From NCBI GenBank assembly GCA_964370605.1, contig CAYJJX010000021.1, forward strand, positions 1 to 29,164: a DNA stretch of 29,164 nucleotides. Reading direction: 5' to 3'. The notes under the pieces are model-generated. The model worked only from the letters and a program-made list of their open reading frames with translations. It was not told where the DNA came from and did not search any database. A program made the translations under genes and the position numbers. Shown here one piece after another: positions 15,694 to 23,353 of the stretch. The stretch comes from CAYJBH01 sp964370605. Its GTDB lineage: Bacteria > Bacillota > Clostridia > Oscillospirales > Ruminococcaceae. Every line of letters begins with the position of its first letter. The stretch's first letter is position 1.

Positions 15694-16419
15694 ATGAGCG
15701 ACAACCAAAACAACAATCAAGGAGCACCTTCCAGCGACAATACTTCGGCATTATTTGTGTCGGCAAGAAAAAAACAACTTGCACAACAGGAAGAACAAAG
15801 AGTAGCCGCCGAAAAAGAAGCGGCACGCCTTGCCGCCGAAGAGGAGGTTCGCCGACTTGAAGCCGAGGTAGAAGAGCGCAAGAGGAAAGCACAGGAAGAT
15901 GCTGTGCGAATTCAGCAGGAGGAAGAGGAGCGCCGCAAGCAAGCAGAAATCGAAAAGGCCAGAATTGCAGCCGATGTTCGCTCTGCCGCCACGGCCGCAC
16001 CGAGCGCACCTGTTGTAGCAACAGGTAGCACCTTTGCAGCACCGAAACAAGGAGTGAATATTCAAGAAAAGATCAATGCCTTTGTCGACGAACTGAAAAA
16101 CGATCGCAAGAAACTGATCATGACTGCTGCGATAGCGGCGGGTGTTGTTGTACTTATTATTGTGTTTAGCATAATAGGCGCAAGTGGCTCGGCCGGACGT
16201 TTTACTCATTCACTAGATTCCAGTGTGTATATCGAGTTGAGTGAAGACGGAACCGCCAGCGGGGTTTCACCGAGTTATCTTGAATTTGACGGAACGTGGT
16301 ATACCGACGGCAGCTATGTCGTAATCGAGTCAGACACCTATAATTCAATGTTGAGCATTGTTGACGAGAATACTATAGTCGACATGGAATATGAGGGAGA
16401 ATTTGTGTTTGGTTCATAG
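15694..16419 (+). CDS. Coiled-coil single-pass membrane protein, first gene of the type VII secretion operon
   Basis: Not assignable to a named family by eye. From the ATG at 15694 (AAAGGAACGG, 11 bases after AAAGGA) it has 241 residues; the longer open frame from 15604 is rejected for lack of a ribosome-binding site. A polar Asn/Gln-rich start (1-20) is followed by a long charged Glu/Lys/Arg/Ala coiled coil (about 24-97), an Ala/Pro/Thr linker, one membrane segment (about 141-163, LIMTAAIAAG onward), and a beta-rich C-terminal domain of about 75 residues with a DGTASG and FDGTWYTDGSY pattern, expected outside the cell. This cytoplasm-membrane-outside topology equals that of EssB in Ess systems, although no EssB pseudokinase domain is seen. 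It lies 72 bases upstream of essC, so it may be a structural or docking subunit. Confidence 0.65.
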   Translation: MSDNQNNNQGAPSSDNTSALFVSARKKQLAQQEEQRVAAEKEAARLAAEEEVRRLEAEVEERKRKAQEDAVRIQQEEEERRKQAEIEKARIAADVRSAATAAPSAPVVATGSTFAAPKQGVNIQEKINAFVDELKNDRKKLIMTAAIAAGVVVLIIVFSIIGASGSAGRFTHSLDSSVYIELSEDGTASGVSPSYLEFDGTWYTDGSYVVIESDTYNSMLSIVDENTIVDMEYEGEFVFGS

Positions 16420-16491
16420 AACACAGATGAATGTCTCAAAGGTGTTTTAAGCGCAGCAGCAAATAGAAGTTTTAGTTGAAAGGATAACCGG

Positions 16492-19400
16492 ATGAACAAT
16501 TTATTGTTGACCACTGTTTTCGAAAACGGTTTTCAGGAGATTTATCTCCCAGCCGTCGATAACAAATCGCACCCGATAGAAATTCGACCCTCTGTCAGCG
16601 GTTTGCCGCAAGATATTGTGTTGCCGCTGGAGGTTTGGAGCGGAGTTTGGACACTTACCCAATCGGATCAGTACATAATCACGATCAATGAAGTCGAGGT
16701 TCAAGAAACAGTATTGGAACCGGGCAAATTGCTCAACTGTACCGTGAAAGGCACCGACGTTGTTTTTTCCTTGACCGTCGATTCTGCCGATGCGGGCAAC
16801 ACATCGTTTGATAAGTATTTCCTCGATCTTGGAAGCATCGGTGCGGTCAGCATCGGTAGCAACGCATCCGAGAATGTCGTGGTGTATTCCAATAACTTTT
16901 GTTCTCCGACACATGCAGAGATCAGCAAAAGCGGAGACACAGTATATATTACCGACCGCAACAGTGTCAACGGCACTTTTGTCAACGGCAGATTGCTACT
17001 TGAAAAGCAACCGCTACTGTACGGCGATGTTATTTACATTGTCGGTCTTAAAGTGGTTTACCTTGACAACGTTCTCGCCATCAACAACCCTAAAGGCAAT
17101 TGCAAGGTGAACGAACAGCGTATCAAGAAGATTAAGTTGGAGGCGTCCGATTTTTCAGAGGAAACACAAGCGGCGGCGGCAGAAGAACAATACTTTTTGC
17201 GCACACCGCGTAAGGTTGAGATCATCGACAAAGAGACGTTCAGTATTGAGCGTGCTCCCTCGAAATCGACACAAAAACAGCAGCCGTTGTTCATGACACT
17301 CGGCCCCTCTTTCACCATGGTGATTCCGATGCTTGCCGGCACAATGCTCAGCGGCGGTGGCTCGAATATCGCAAGCGCACTGGTCATGTCGCTCGGCGCG
17401 GCGGCGATCGGTGGTGGTTGGGCGGTGCTCAATATTAAATACAACCGTGAAGAGGCGGAAAATACCGAGGCGCATAGGGTCGAGAGCTACAACGCATATC
17501 TCGACAAGATGACAGCGCAGATTGCGGAAAAGATTGCCTACAATAAGAGAGTTCTTTATACCATGCTCCCGACAGCACAGGAAGCGGTGAGCTTTGCTCT
17601 TTCCGATAGCCCGAGATTGTGGGAGAAGAGCAGTGTTCATGATGACTTCTTGCATGTCACACTCGGAAATTGTAACATACCGTCCTTCAACAATATCCAG
17701 ATTCCGAAAGATCAGGGTATGGTCGCATATGATCCGCTCAACGATAATCTTGAGGACATCAAACAAAAAATGTTCTTGATCAGCGATGTTCCCTCCGATC
17801 TGTCGCTGGATAGCAACATGATGGTCGGTGTTGTCAGCAAAGATCGCTCAAAAGCTTTGAACATTATCAGAGTTATCACAGCCCAGCTGACCGCCCTGCA
17901 TCCTTATACCGAACTGCGCACCGCATTTATCTATCCGATGAATGAGCTGGACGCGTGGGATCACACTCGTTACATTCCACATACCTGGGCACCGGACGGC
18001 AGTGTCCGCATGATTGCAAACGACAAGAACAGTGTCGGTGACGTGCTCTACTTCCTGTCCACCGTCGTTCGTGATCGTCTTGAAAAATATAAGGGCAAAA
18101 AGGTTGAGGAGAAGATTCTTCCACACTATGTTGTAGTGATCGGTGACATCTCGCTTATCGAAAACGAGCCGATGGCTAAATATCTGTTGTCTCCGACCGC
18201 TGAGCTCGGAATTACCGTAATATTCCCGGTCAGTTCCACCGATAAGTTGCCGGCTGCGTGTAGTGCGATTATTCGAAGCGATGACGACTACGCAGGTTTT
18301 TACAGCACTTCCGGTACATTTGAAGAGCGTGCAGGTGTTATATTCAACACACTCCCGATTGCCACCATGAACGAATATACTCGCAAGCTGTCCGGTTTCA
18401 GAGTGCGTGAACTAAATTCGTCTGCTGCTATTCCGGAAATGCTCACCTTCCTCGATATGTATAAAACCTCCAACGTTGATGACCTTGAGGTCATGAAAAA
18501 GTGGCTGGAAAATCGCACATACGAGAGCATGAAGGCGATGGTAGGTTACAAGTCGGGAAGCACACCGCTATACCTCGATATCCATGAAAAATATCACGGC
18601 CCTCACGGACTTGTTGCAGGTACCACCGGTTCCGGTAAGTCGGAAACGTTGCAGAGCTATATTCTATCTCTTGCCGTCAACTATCATCCACATGAGGTTG
18701 CCTTTATTCTTATCGACTATAAGGGTGGCGGCATGGCACAAAGCTTCATAGGACTGCCACACCTTGCAGGTGTTATCACCAACCTCGGCGGTAATGCCAC
18801 CGATCGTGCCTTGCTTTCCATCAATGCCGAAATCAAGCACCGTCAAAAAGTATTCAACGACTACAAGGTCAAGCACATTGATGCCTACATCGAACTTTTC
18901 CGTTCCGGTGTTGCAAACGAGCCGATGCCACATCTGCTCATCATTGCCGACGAGTTTGCAGAGCTGAAAAAAGAACAGCCGGAGTTTGTACGAGCACTTG
19001 TTTCCGCCGCTCGTGTCGGTCGTTCGCTCGGTGTAAATCTAATTCTCGCAACCCAAAAACCGTCCGGTGTCGTGGACGACGAGATATGGTCCAATACACG
19101 TTTCCGTCTCTGTTTGCGCGTTGCGGATAAACAGGATTCGAACGAAATGCTCAAGCGCCCCGATGCGGCGTTTATCACCGGCACCGGTCGTGGATACTTC
19201 CAGGTCGGTAACGATGAAATTTTTGACGAGTTCCAAAGCGGTTGGTCGGGCGCAGAATATCAACCGGAAATTCCATTTACCGACGACAAAAACTCAAAGG
19301 TGGAGCTCATCAACCTCATCGGTAAAAATGCGGTACCGAAAAAGAAGAAAAAGAAAAAGAGCGACAACATTGCAAAGCTTACCCAGCTGGACGCCATCGT

Positions 19401-21111
19401 AAAGCATCTGAACTCGGTGGCAAAAGAGAATTCCATTGCCGAGCTTCGTCAGATATGGCTGGATCCGCTTCCGACACATGTCTATCTCGAACAGCTTGAA
19501 GATGTCAAGCGTCCTGCCGGATTCTCGCTTATTCTTCCGGTCGGTTTCGCCGACAGCCCCGAGACTCAAAGCCAGTTTGCGGTCAGCGTAGACTTTATTC
19601 GTGACGGCCATCTGCTGGTTTGCGGCAGTGGCGGTAGCGGCAAGACCACACTGCTCCAAACATTGATATACAGTGCGGTTACACGTTACAGTGCACAAGA
19701 AATCAATATTTATATTGCCGACTTCTCCAGCAGAACAATGACGGTATTCGGCGACCTTCCGCAGGTCGGTGGCGTAATGTTCGAGGGAGAGGACGAGAAG
19801 ATCGAGCAGGTCTTTGACCTTCTTCGCAACACCCTTTCAGAGCGTAAGAACAAGTTCAGCCAAATGGGAATCGGTTCTTATCGTGATTATATCACCCAAG
19901 CGGACGACTGCCCGGCGATCCTGTTCTTTATCGACAACTATGTCGCATTTGCGGATAGCTATGATCGTTATGAAGATATACTGGTTCAGCTTAGTCGTGA
20001 GGCGGCAAGTTATGGTATCTTTATCGTGCTCAGTCTCAACAATACCGGCGATATCCGTGGTCGCATGAGACAAAACTTCACTAACGGCATTGCACTGCAG
20101 ATGACCGATAAGTTTGAATATGAGTCGGTACTTGGCACACGCAGTGAAATTCTTCCGGACGATCGCACTCCGGGTCGTGGTCTTATCAAGGCACCGCAAC
20201 CGATCGAGTTCCAAGTAGCACTTTGCATCAAGGAAGACGCAGGCGCAAGCACAGCCCAGATGCTCCGCAAAAAGTTTGCCGACATGAAGAGCGAAAAGGG
20301 CGTGAAGAAACTTGGTGTAAAGGTCGAAGGTGTCAGCTGCGAGAGTTTTGTAGGCAGTGATGAAGTAAAGGCACTGGATAAAAACAGCCTTGCAATCGGT
20401 ATTGGCACCGAGACGCACGAACTGTTTGCTGTAGACCTTGACAAAGTTTTCTGCTATACCGTCAGCGGCTTTGCAGACACAGGAAGAAAACAGCTCATGA
20501 AGTCGATGGCACTTCAGCTGAAGACAAAGGGTTGCAAAATGTTCCTGTTTGACATGGTTGACGGTGAACTCGAAAAACTAGGACTGTTTGATAGCGTTTG
20601 CCATACCGATGAAGAACTGTTCGGATTGATGGAATCCACACTAGTAAGTGAGTTCACACGACGCAACGGCATTGTCAACGATGCAAGAGAAAGTGGCAAC
20701 GACGTCAAAGCGGCAATGAGCGGCGAGCAACGTATAGTTCTGATGATTGGTGACATGAACCTATTCATGCAATCGGTATATAGCACACGAGTTCAGATGA
20801 ACGAGTTCTTAGAGGTTGCTCTTGAAAAAGGCAAGGAACACAAAATCAACCTGTTTGCGGTAATGCAACCGGACGACTATTTCGACAATGCACGTTTCGA
20901 TTTGATGCGTACTTGGTCGGGTCACAACACAGGAACACACCTTGGCGGCATGTTTGATCAGCAAGGGGCTCTCAGCTTTGAGATGTCGGCTTCTGATGCC
21001 GCTCGCCAGCTTCCTGCAGGTAGCGGGTATACAGCGGACCCCGGAGATGACGAGAACACTCTGGTCAAACTGGTAACACCGCTGGATCAAGTGGCGACCG
21101 AAAACATATAG
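16492..21111 (+). CDS. essC: EssC-type FtsK/SpoIIIE ATPase of a type VII secretion system
   Basis: The membrane motor that recognises and translocates WXG100 substrates. The 1539-residue size matches EssC. Its N-terminus holds a forkhead-associated domain (about residues 110-195) with His141 and the NGTFVNG motif at 160-166, probably preceded by a second, divergent FHA-like fold. Two membrane segments lie at about 270-290 and 295-318. The first ATPase domain has Walker A GTTGSGKS (710-717) and Walker B LLIIADE with Asp820-Glu821. A seven-lysine linker (950-956) leads to the second domain with GSGGSGKT (1045-1052) and FFIDN (Asp1148), where Asn replaces the catalytic Glu. The third domain has a degenerate P-loop (GFADTGRKQ, 1326-1334). 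So only the first ATPase keeps all catalytic residues, as known for EssC/EccC. AAAGGA lies 7 bases before the ATG. YukD-like and WXG100 genes follow directly. Confidence 0.95.
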   Translation: MNNLLLTTVFENGFQEIYLPAVDNKSHPIEIRPSVSGLPQDIVLPLEVWSGVWTLTQSDQYIITINEVEVQETVLEPGKLLNCTVKGTDVVFSLTVDSADAGNTSFDKYFLDLGSIGAVSIGSNASENVVVYSNNFCSPTHAEISKSGDTVYITDRNSVNGTFVNGRLLLEKQPLLYGDVIYIVGLKVVYLDNVLAINNPKGNCKVNEQRIKKIKLEASDFSEETQAAAAEEQYFLRTPRKVEIIDKETFSIERAPSKSTQKQQPLFMTLGPSFTMVIPMLAGTMLSGGGSNIASALVMSLGAAAIGGGWAVLNIKYNREEAENTEAHRVESYNAYLDKMTAQIAEKIAYNKRVLYTMLPTAQEAVSFALSDSPRLWEKSSVHDDFLHVTLGNCNIPSFNNIQIPKDQGMVAYDPLNDNLEDIKQKMFLISDVPSDLSLDSNMMVGVVSKDRSKALNIIRVITAQLTALHPYTELRTAFIYPMNELDAWDHTRYIPHTWAPDGSVRMIANDKNSVGDVLYFLSTVVRDRLEKYKGKKVEEKILPHYVVVIGDISLIENEPMAKYLLSPTAELGITVIFPVSSTDKLPAACSAIIRSDDDYAGFYSTSGTFEERAGVIFNTLPIATMNEYTRKLSGFRVRELNSSAAIPEMLTFLDMYKTSNVDDLEVMKKWLENRTYESMKAMVGYKSGSTPLYLDIHEKYHGPHGLVAGTTGSGKSETLQSYILSLAVNYHPHEVAFILIDYKGGGMAQSFIGLPHLAGVITNLGGNATDRALLSINAEIKHRQKVFNDYKVKHIDAYIELFRSGVANEPMPHLLIIADEFAELKKEQPEFVRALVSAARVGRSLGVNLILATQKPSGVVDDEIWSNTRFRLCLRVADKQDSNEMLKRPDAAFITGTGRGYFQVGNDEIFDEFQSGWSGAEYQPEIPFTDDKNSKVELINLIGKNAVPKKKKKKKSDNIAKLTQLDAIVKHLNSVAKENSIAELRQIWLDPLPTHVYLEQLEDVKRPAGFSLILPVGFADSPETQSQFAVSVDFIRDGHLLVCGSGGSGKTTLLQTLIYSAVTRYSAQEINIYIADFSSRTMTVFGDLPQVGGVMFEGEDEKIEQVFDLLRNTLSERKNKFSQMGIGSYRDYITQADDCPAILFFIDNYVAFADSYDRYEDILVQLSREAASYGIFIVLSLNNTGDIRGRMRQNFTNGIALQMTDKFEYESVLGTRSEILPDDRTPGRGLIKAPQPIEFQVALCIKEDAGASTAQMLRKKFADMKSEKGVKKLGVKVEGVSCESFVGSDEVKALDKNSLAIGIGTETHELFAVDLDKVFCYTVSGFADTGRKQLMKSMALQLKTKGCKMFLFDMVDGELEKLGLFDSVCHTDEELFGLMESTLVSEFTRRNGIVNDARESGNDVKAAMSGEQRIVLMIGDMNLFMQSVYSTRVQMNEFLEVALEKGKEHKINLFAVMQPDDYFDNARFDLMRTWSGHNTGTHLGGMFDQQGALSFEMSASDAARQLPAGSGYTADPGDDENTLVKLVTPLDQVATENI

Positions 21112-21141
21112 CAATAACAACCGAAAGGAATGGTGAACACT

Positions 21142-21396
21142 ATGGCTAAGATTTATCTGGACGTTCAGGTGCCGGGAAGTGCAAAGACATATGAGTTTTC
21201 CGTCGACAGCAACATGAGCGTCGGCAGGGTTAAAGGCGACTTTGTAAAACAAATCTCACTGGTAGAAGGTAGAGAAATTTTCAGCGACCTGTCACAGGTG
21301 CTCTTCTGCTCAAAAGACCTCGGTGGTCTTTTGAGCAACGATGAAGTCCTGTCGGCAGTGGATGTCAAAAGTGGCGATACAATAATTTTAATATAA
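21142..21396 (+). CDS. esaB: YukD/EsaB-like ubiquitin-fold protein
   Basis: A small cytoplasmic ubiquitin-like protein that accompanies Firmicute type VII secretion systems, where EsaB/YukD affects secretion. It has 84 residues from the ATG at 21142. An in-frame ATG at 21130 overlaps the Shine-Dalgarno AAAGGAATGG and is rejected; 21142 gives a 12-base spacing and the typical MAKIYLDVQVPG start. The pattern of an initial beta-hairpin, a central amphipathic helix (VGRVKGDFVKQI), and an ending GDTIILI matches the family. It lies 30 bases after essC and 24 bases before the first WXG100 gene. Confidence 0.85.
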   Translation: MAKIYLDVQVPGSAKTYEFSVDSNMSVGRVKGDFVKQISLVEGREIFSDLSQVLFCSKDLGGLLSNDEVLSAVDVKSGDTIILI

Positions 21397-21420
21397 AACG
21401 TTTAGAAAGGAGAATGGACA

Positions 21421-21723
21421 ATGGCAGCAGATACCAGCAATATTGATTCCCAAAAAATCACAGCGGCGGTCAGCCGTATGCAGACCGAAGTTTCCAACAT
21501 TGCGACAGGCGTGCAAAAGTTTTCCGATGCTATCATGGCACTGGATAAACAATGGACATCTGAGGCAAAAACACCGTTTATGGAATCGTATCAGCGTGAC
21601 CATGAAGCGATGGAAGAGATGGTGGGGCAGCTTGAAGAAAATTGTAGCCTTCTTCAGGAGATGGCACAAAATTTCGATTCTTCCGAAAGTAATATTTTAA
21701 GCAGGGTGAGGTCGTTGAGATAG
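21421..21723 (+). CDS. WXG100-like protein 1 (WTS instead of WXG)
   Basis: A 100-residue all-helical protein with the size and hairpin pattern of WXG100/ESAT-6 proteins, which are exported as dimers by EssC. The turn motif at residues 45-47 is Trp-Thr-Ser, so the Gly is replaced, and no YxxxE/D export motif follows. It may therefore be the non-signal partner in a heterodimer or an adaptor. AAAGGAG lies 8 bases before the ATG. It is first in a run of five such genes. Confidence 0.82.
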   Translation: MAADTSNIDSQKITAAVSRMQTEVSNIATGVQKFSDAIMALDKQWTSEAKTPFMESYQRDHEAMEEMVGQLEENCSLLQEMAQNFDSSESNILSRVRSLR

Positions 21724-21777
21724 ACGCCGTGCAAATGCATAATATAGTATAAGTTGTAGATATGAAAGGGTACAGTT

Positions 21778-22101
21778 ATGGCAGGCGGAGACATTAAGAT
21801 AGAGACTAAAGCCTTTATAGCCGCAAGCGAGGAGATAGCATCAGCCTCACAGCAGATAACCCAGAGCCTTGATGCCTATCTGCGTGAGATAAATAGTTTG
21901 AGAAATGCTTGGCAGGGGAGTTCGTCTGATCGTGTGAGAGCGATGGCTTCTTCAATGAAAACCAGTGGTGAGCAACTCTTGCAAAACATGACGAGCTATC
22001 AAAAGACACTCAATGAGCTCGCGGGTATTTATGAGCAGTCGGAAAAGACAGCGACCGAGTCGGGCAGAACGTTGTCGTTTAGCGGAAGCTCAATGAAATA
22101 A
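21778..22101 (+). CDS. WXG100 protein 2 (with YxxxE)
   Basis: A 107-residue helical hairpin protein with Trp45-Gln-Gly47 in the turn and a C-terminal YEQSE (Tyr85 to Glu89), matching the type VII export signal YxxxD/E. The last 15 residues are Ser/Gly rich and probably flexible. It is a likely secreted substrate or co-substrate of the adjacent EssC. AAAGGG lies 7 bases before the ATG. The next WXG100 gene starts 21 bases downstream. Confidence 0.88.
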   Translation: MAGGDIKIETKAFIAASEEIASASQQITQSLDAYLREINSLRNAWQGSSSDRVRAMASSMKTSGEQLLQNMTSYQKTLNELAGIYEQSEKTATESGRTLSFSGSSMK

Positions 22102-22122
22102 TATAGAAGGAAGGAACTACAT

Positions 22123-22419
22123 ATGGCAACATATACCTTTAATTATCAGCAGACGATGGCACAACAGAAAGAGATTGAAGCGGCGGCCACCGAGCTGAAT
22201 ACCAAGAGTTGCAAACTCTTACAGGAAATTATTGATAACGTAGCGGCAGGCTGGACAGGAGACAGTTCGAAACAATTCCAACAATTTTTACATACCAAAA
22301 TGGAAGCGCTGGAACTTGAGTCGAAGAACTTGAGGTCTATATCACAGTATATCGCAACATCGGCAGAGACACTTCGCAAGATGGAAGAGGAAAATGCTTC
22401 CCGTGCGGCAGGTGTTTAG
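22123..22419 (+). CDS. WXG100 protein 3
   Basis: A 98-residue two-helix protein with Trp44-Thr-Gly46 in the turn. It lacks a clear YxxxE/D after the second helix (SQYIATSAET is the closest stretch). A strong AAGGAAGGA lies 7 bases before the ATG. It is followed by 197 non-coding bases with hairpins, which divides the WXG100 genes into a group of three and a group of two. Confidence 0.87.
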   Translation: MATYTFNYQQTMAQQKEIEAAATELNTKSCKLLQEIIDNVAAGWTGDSSKQFQQFLHTKMEALELESKNLRSISQYIATSAETLRKMEEENASRAAGV

Positions 22420-22507
22420 TTTGGTTTGATTATAACCATAACGAGGCGCGTCGAAACCGAAGTCGAATTACAGCTAAAGACTGACAGTGAAAGGCGAAGG
22501 ACTACGG

Positions 22508-22576
22508 TGTGCCTGCGGCACAGGCTTTTCAAAAGACACGGGCACCTGTTTCAAATTTCAGATTTGAGTAACAGGT
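22508..22576 (+). promoter_or_regulatory. Intercistronic hairpins between WXG100 genes 3 and 4
   Basis: Within the 197-base gap, TGTGCC/GGCACA (22508-22513 with 22517-22522) forms a short hairpin. ACCTGTT plus TCAAAT (22544-22556) pairs with ATTTGA and AACAGGT (22562-22567, 22570-22576), with a 2-base bulge. Neither is followed by a T-run, so they look like RNA-processing or stability elements more than terminators. Confidence 0.45.
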
Positions 22577-22616
22577 AAGATTACATCATATATCGCAACA
22601 CAGAAAGGACTTGAAT

Positions 22617-22922
22617 ATGGCAAGCAAAACCGCTAATTTGCAAAAGATGAATCAGTCGGCAACAGAGCTTGAAAATATTAGTGTCGCCATGGTTTCAAAC
22701 CACAGCAAACTCAAAGAGGTTATGGAACAGCTCACCACAAAATGGCAGGGCCAGGCGGCAACCAGCTATCTCGAAACATTTCACAAACATTCTCCTGACC
22801 TTGAAAATATGGCAGTCGTCATCGATGAGGCGGCAACAAATCTTAGAACTATCGGCACTACCTATTCCAAGGCTGAGACTTCGGCGGCCGATGCGGTTCG
22901 TTCTATGCTCGGAAGGGGATAA
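22617..22922 (+). CDS. WXG100 protein 4 (with YxxxE)
   Basis: A 101-residue WXG100 protein from the ATG at 22617 (AAAGGA 7 bases upstream). A TTG six bases earlier in frame is too close to the Shine-Dalgarno. The turn has Trp43-Gln-Gly45 and the second helix is followed by YSKAE (Tyr83 to Glu87), the export signal. With protein 2 it is one of two small WXG100 members here that carry both motifs. Confidence 0.88.
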   Translation: MASKTANLQKMNQSATELENISVAMVSNHSKLKEVMEQLTTKWQGQAATSYLETFHKHSPDLENMAVVIDEAATNLRTIGTTYSKAETSAADAVRSMLGRG

Positions 22923-22972
22923 GGGGTTCTCGGAAAGTTATAGTAATATTGATCGAAAGGGAAGGATAGACC

Positions 22973-23302
22973 ATGGCTTCAAACCAAGAATTGCGGGTTA
23001 GTCCTGCGGAGTTAAGAAAATATGCCTCCGAAATGGAAAAAATTCAAAAAACATATGTCACGCTCATCAGTCAGGCAGATGACGAACTGAAAAAGCTCAA
23101 ACCCATCTGGACAGGAGCGGCGGCAGAACAGTATACGACTACTTTTACAAAGGCGAAAACAACTTGTAGCGAATATATAGAATCATTGAAACTTACCATT
23201 GCTTCGCTGAATGAAACAGCGGACAACTATGAGCGAAATATTCAACAGGTTAAATCTGCGGCAGATGATCTGCCAAAACTGTCCGGAAACACGATGCGTT
23301 AG
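22973..23302 (+). CDS. WXG100 protein 5
   Basis: A 109-residue helical hairpin protein with Trp46-Thr-Gly48. The N-terminus (NQELRVSPAELRKYASEM) and the WTG turn resemble the classical EsxA pattern best of the five. There is no YxxxE/D (the nearest stretch is NYERNIQQ). AAGGGAAGGA lies about 6 bases before the ATG. It is 51 bases upstream of the Ala/Gly-rich protein gene, so it may be the secretion partner of that protein. Confidence 0.88.
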   Translation: MASNQELRVSPAELRKYASEMEKIQKTYVTLISQADDELKKLKPIWTGAAAEQYTTTFTKAKTTCSEYIESLKLTIASLNETADNYERNIQQVKSAADDLPKLSGNTMR

Positions 23303-23353
23303 TCGAAAAACCGGAGCAACGACCATTCAACAATTGAAAGGAACGGCTGTCAT

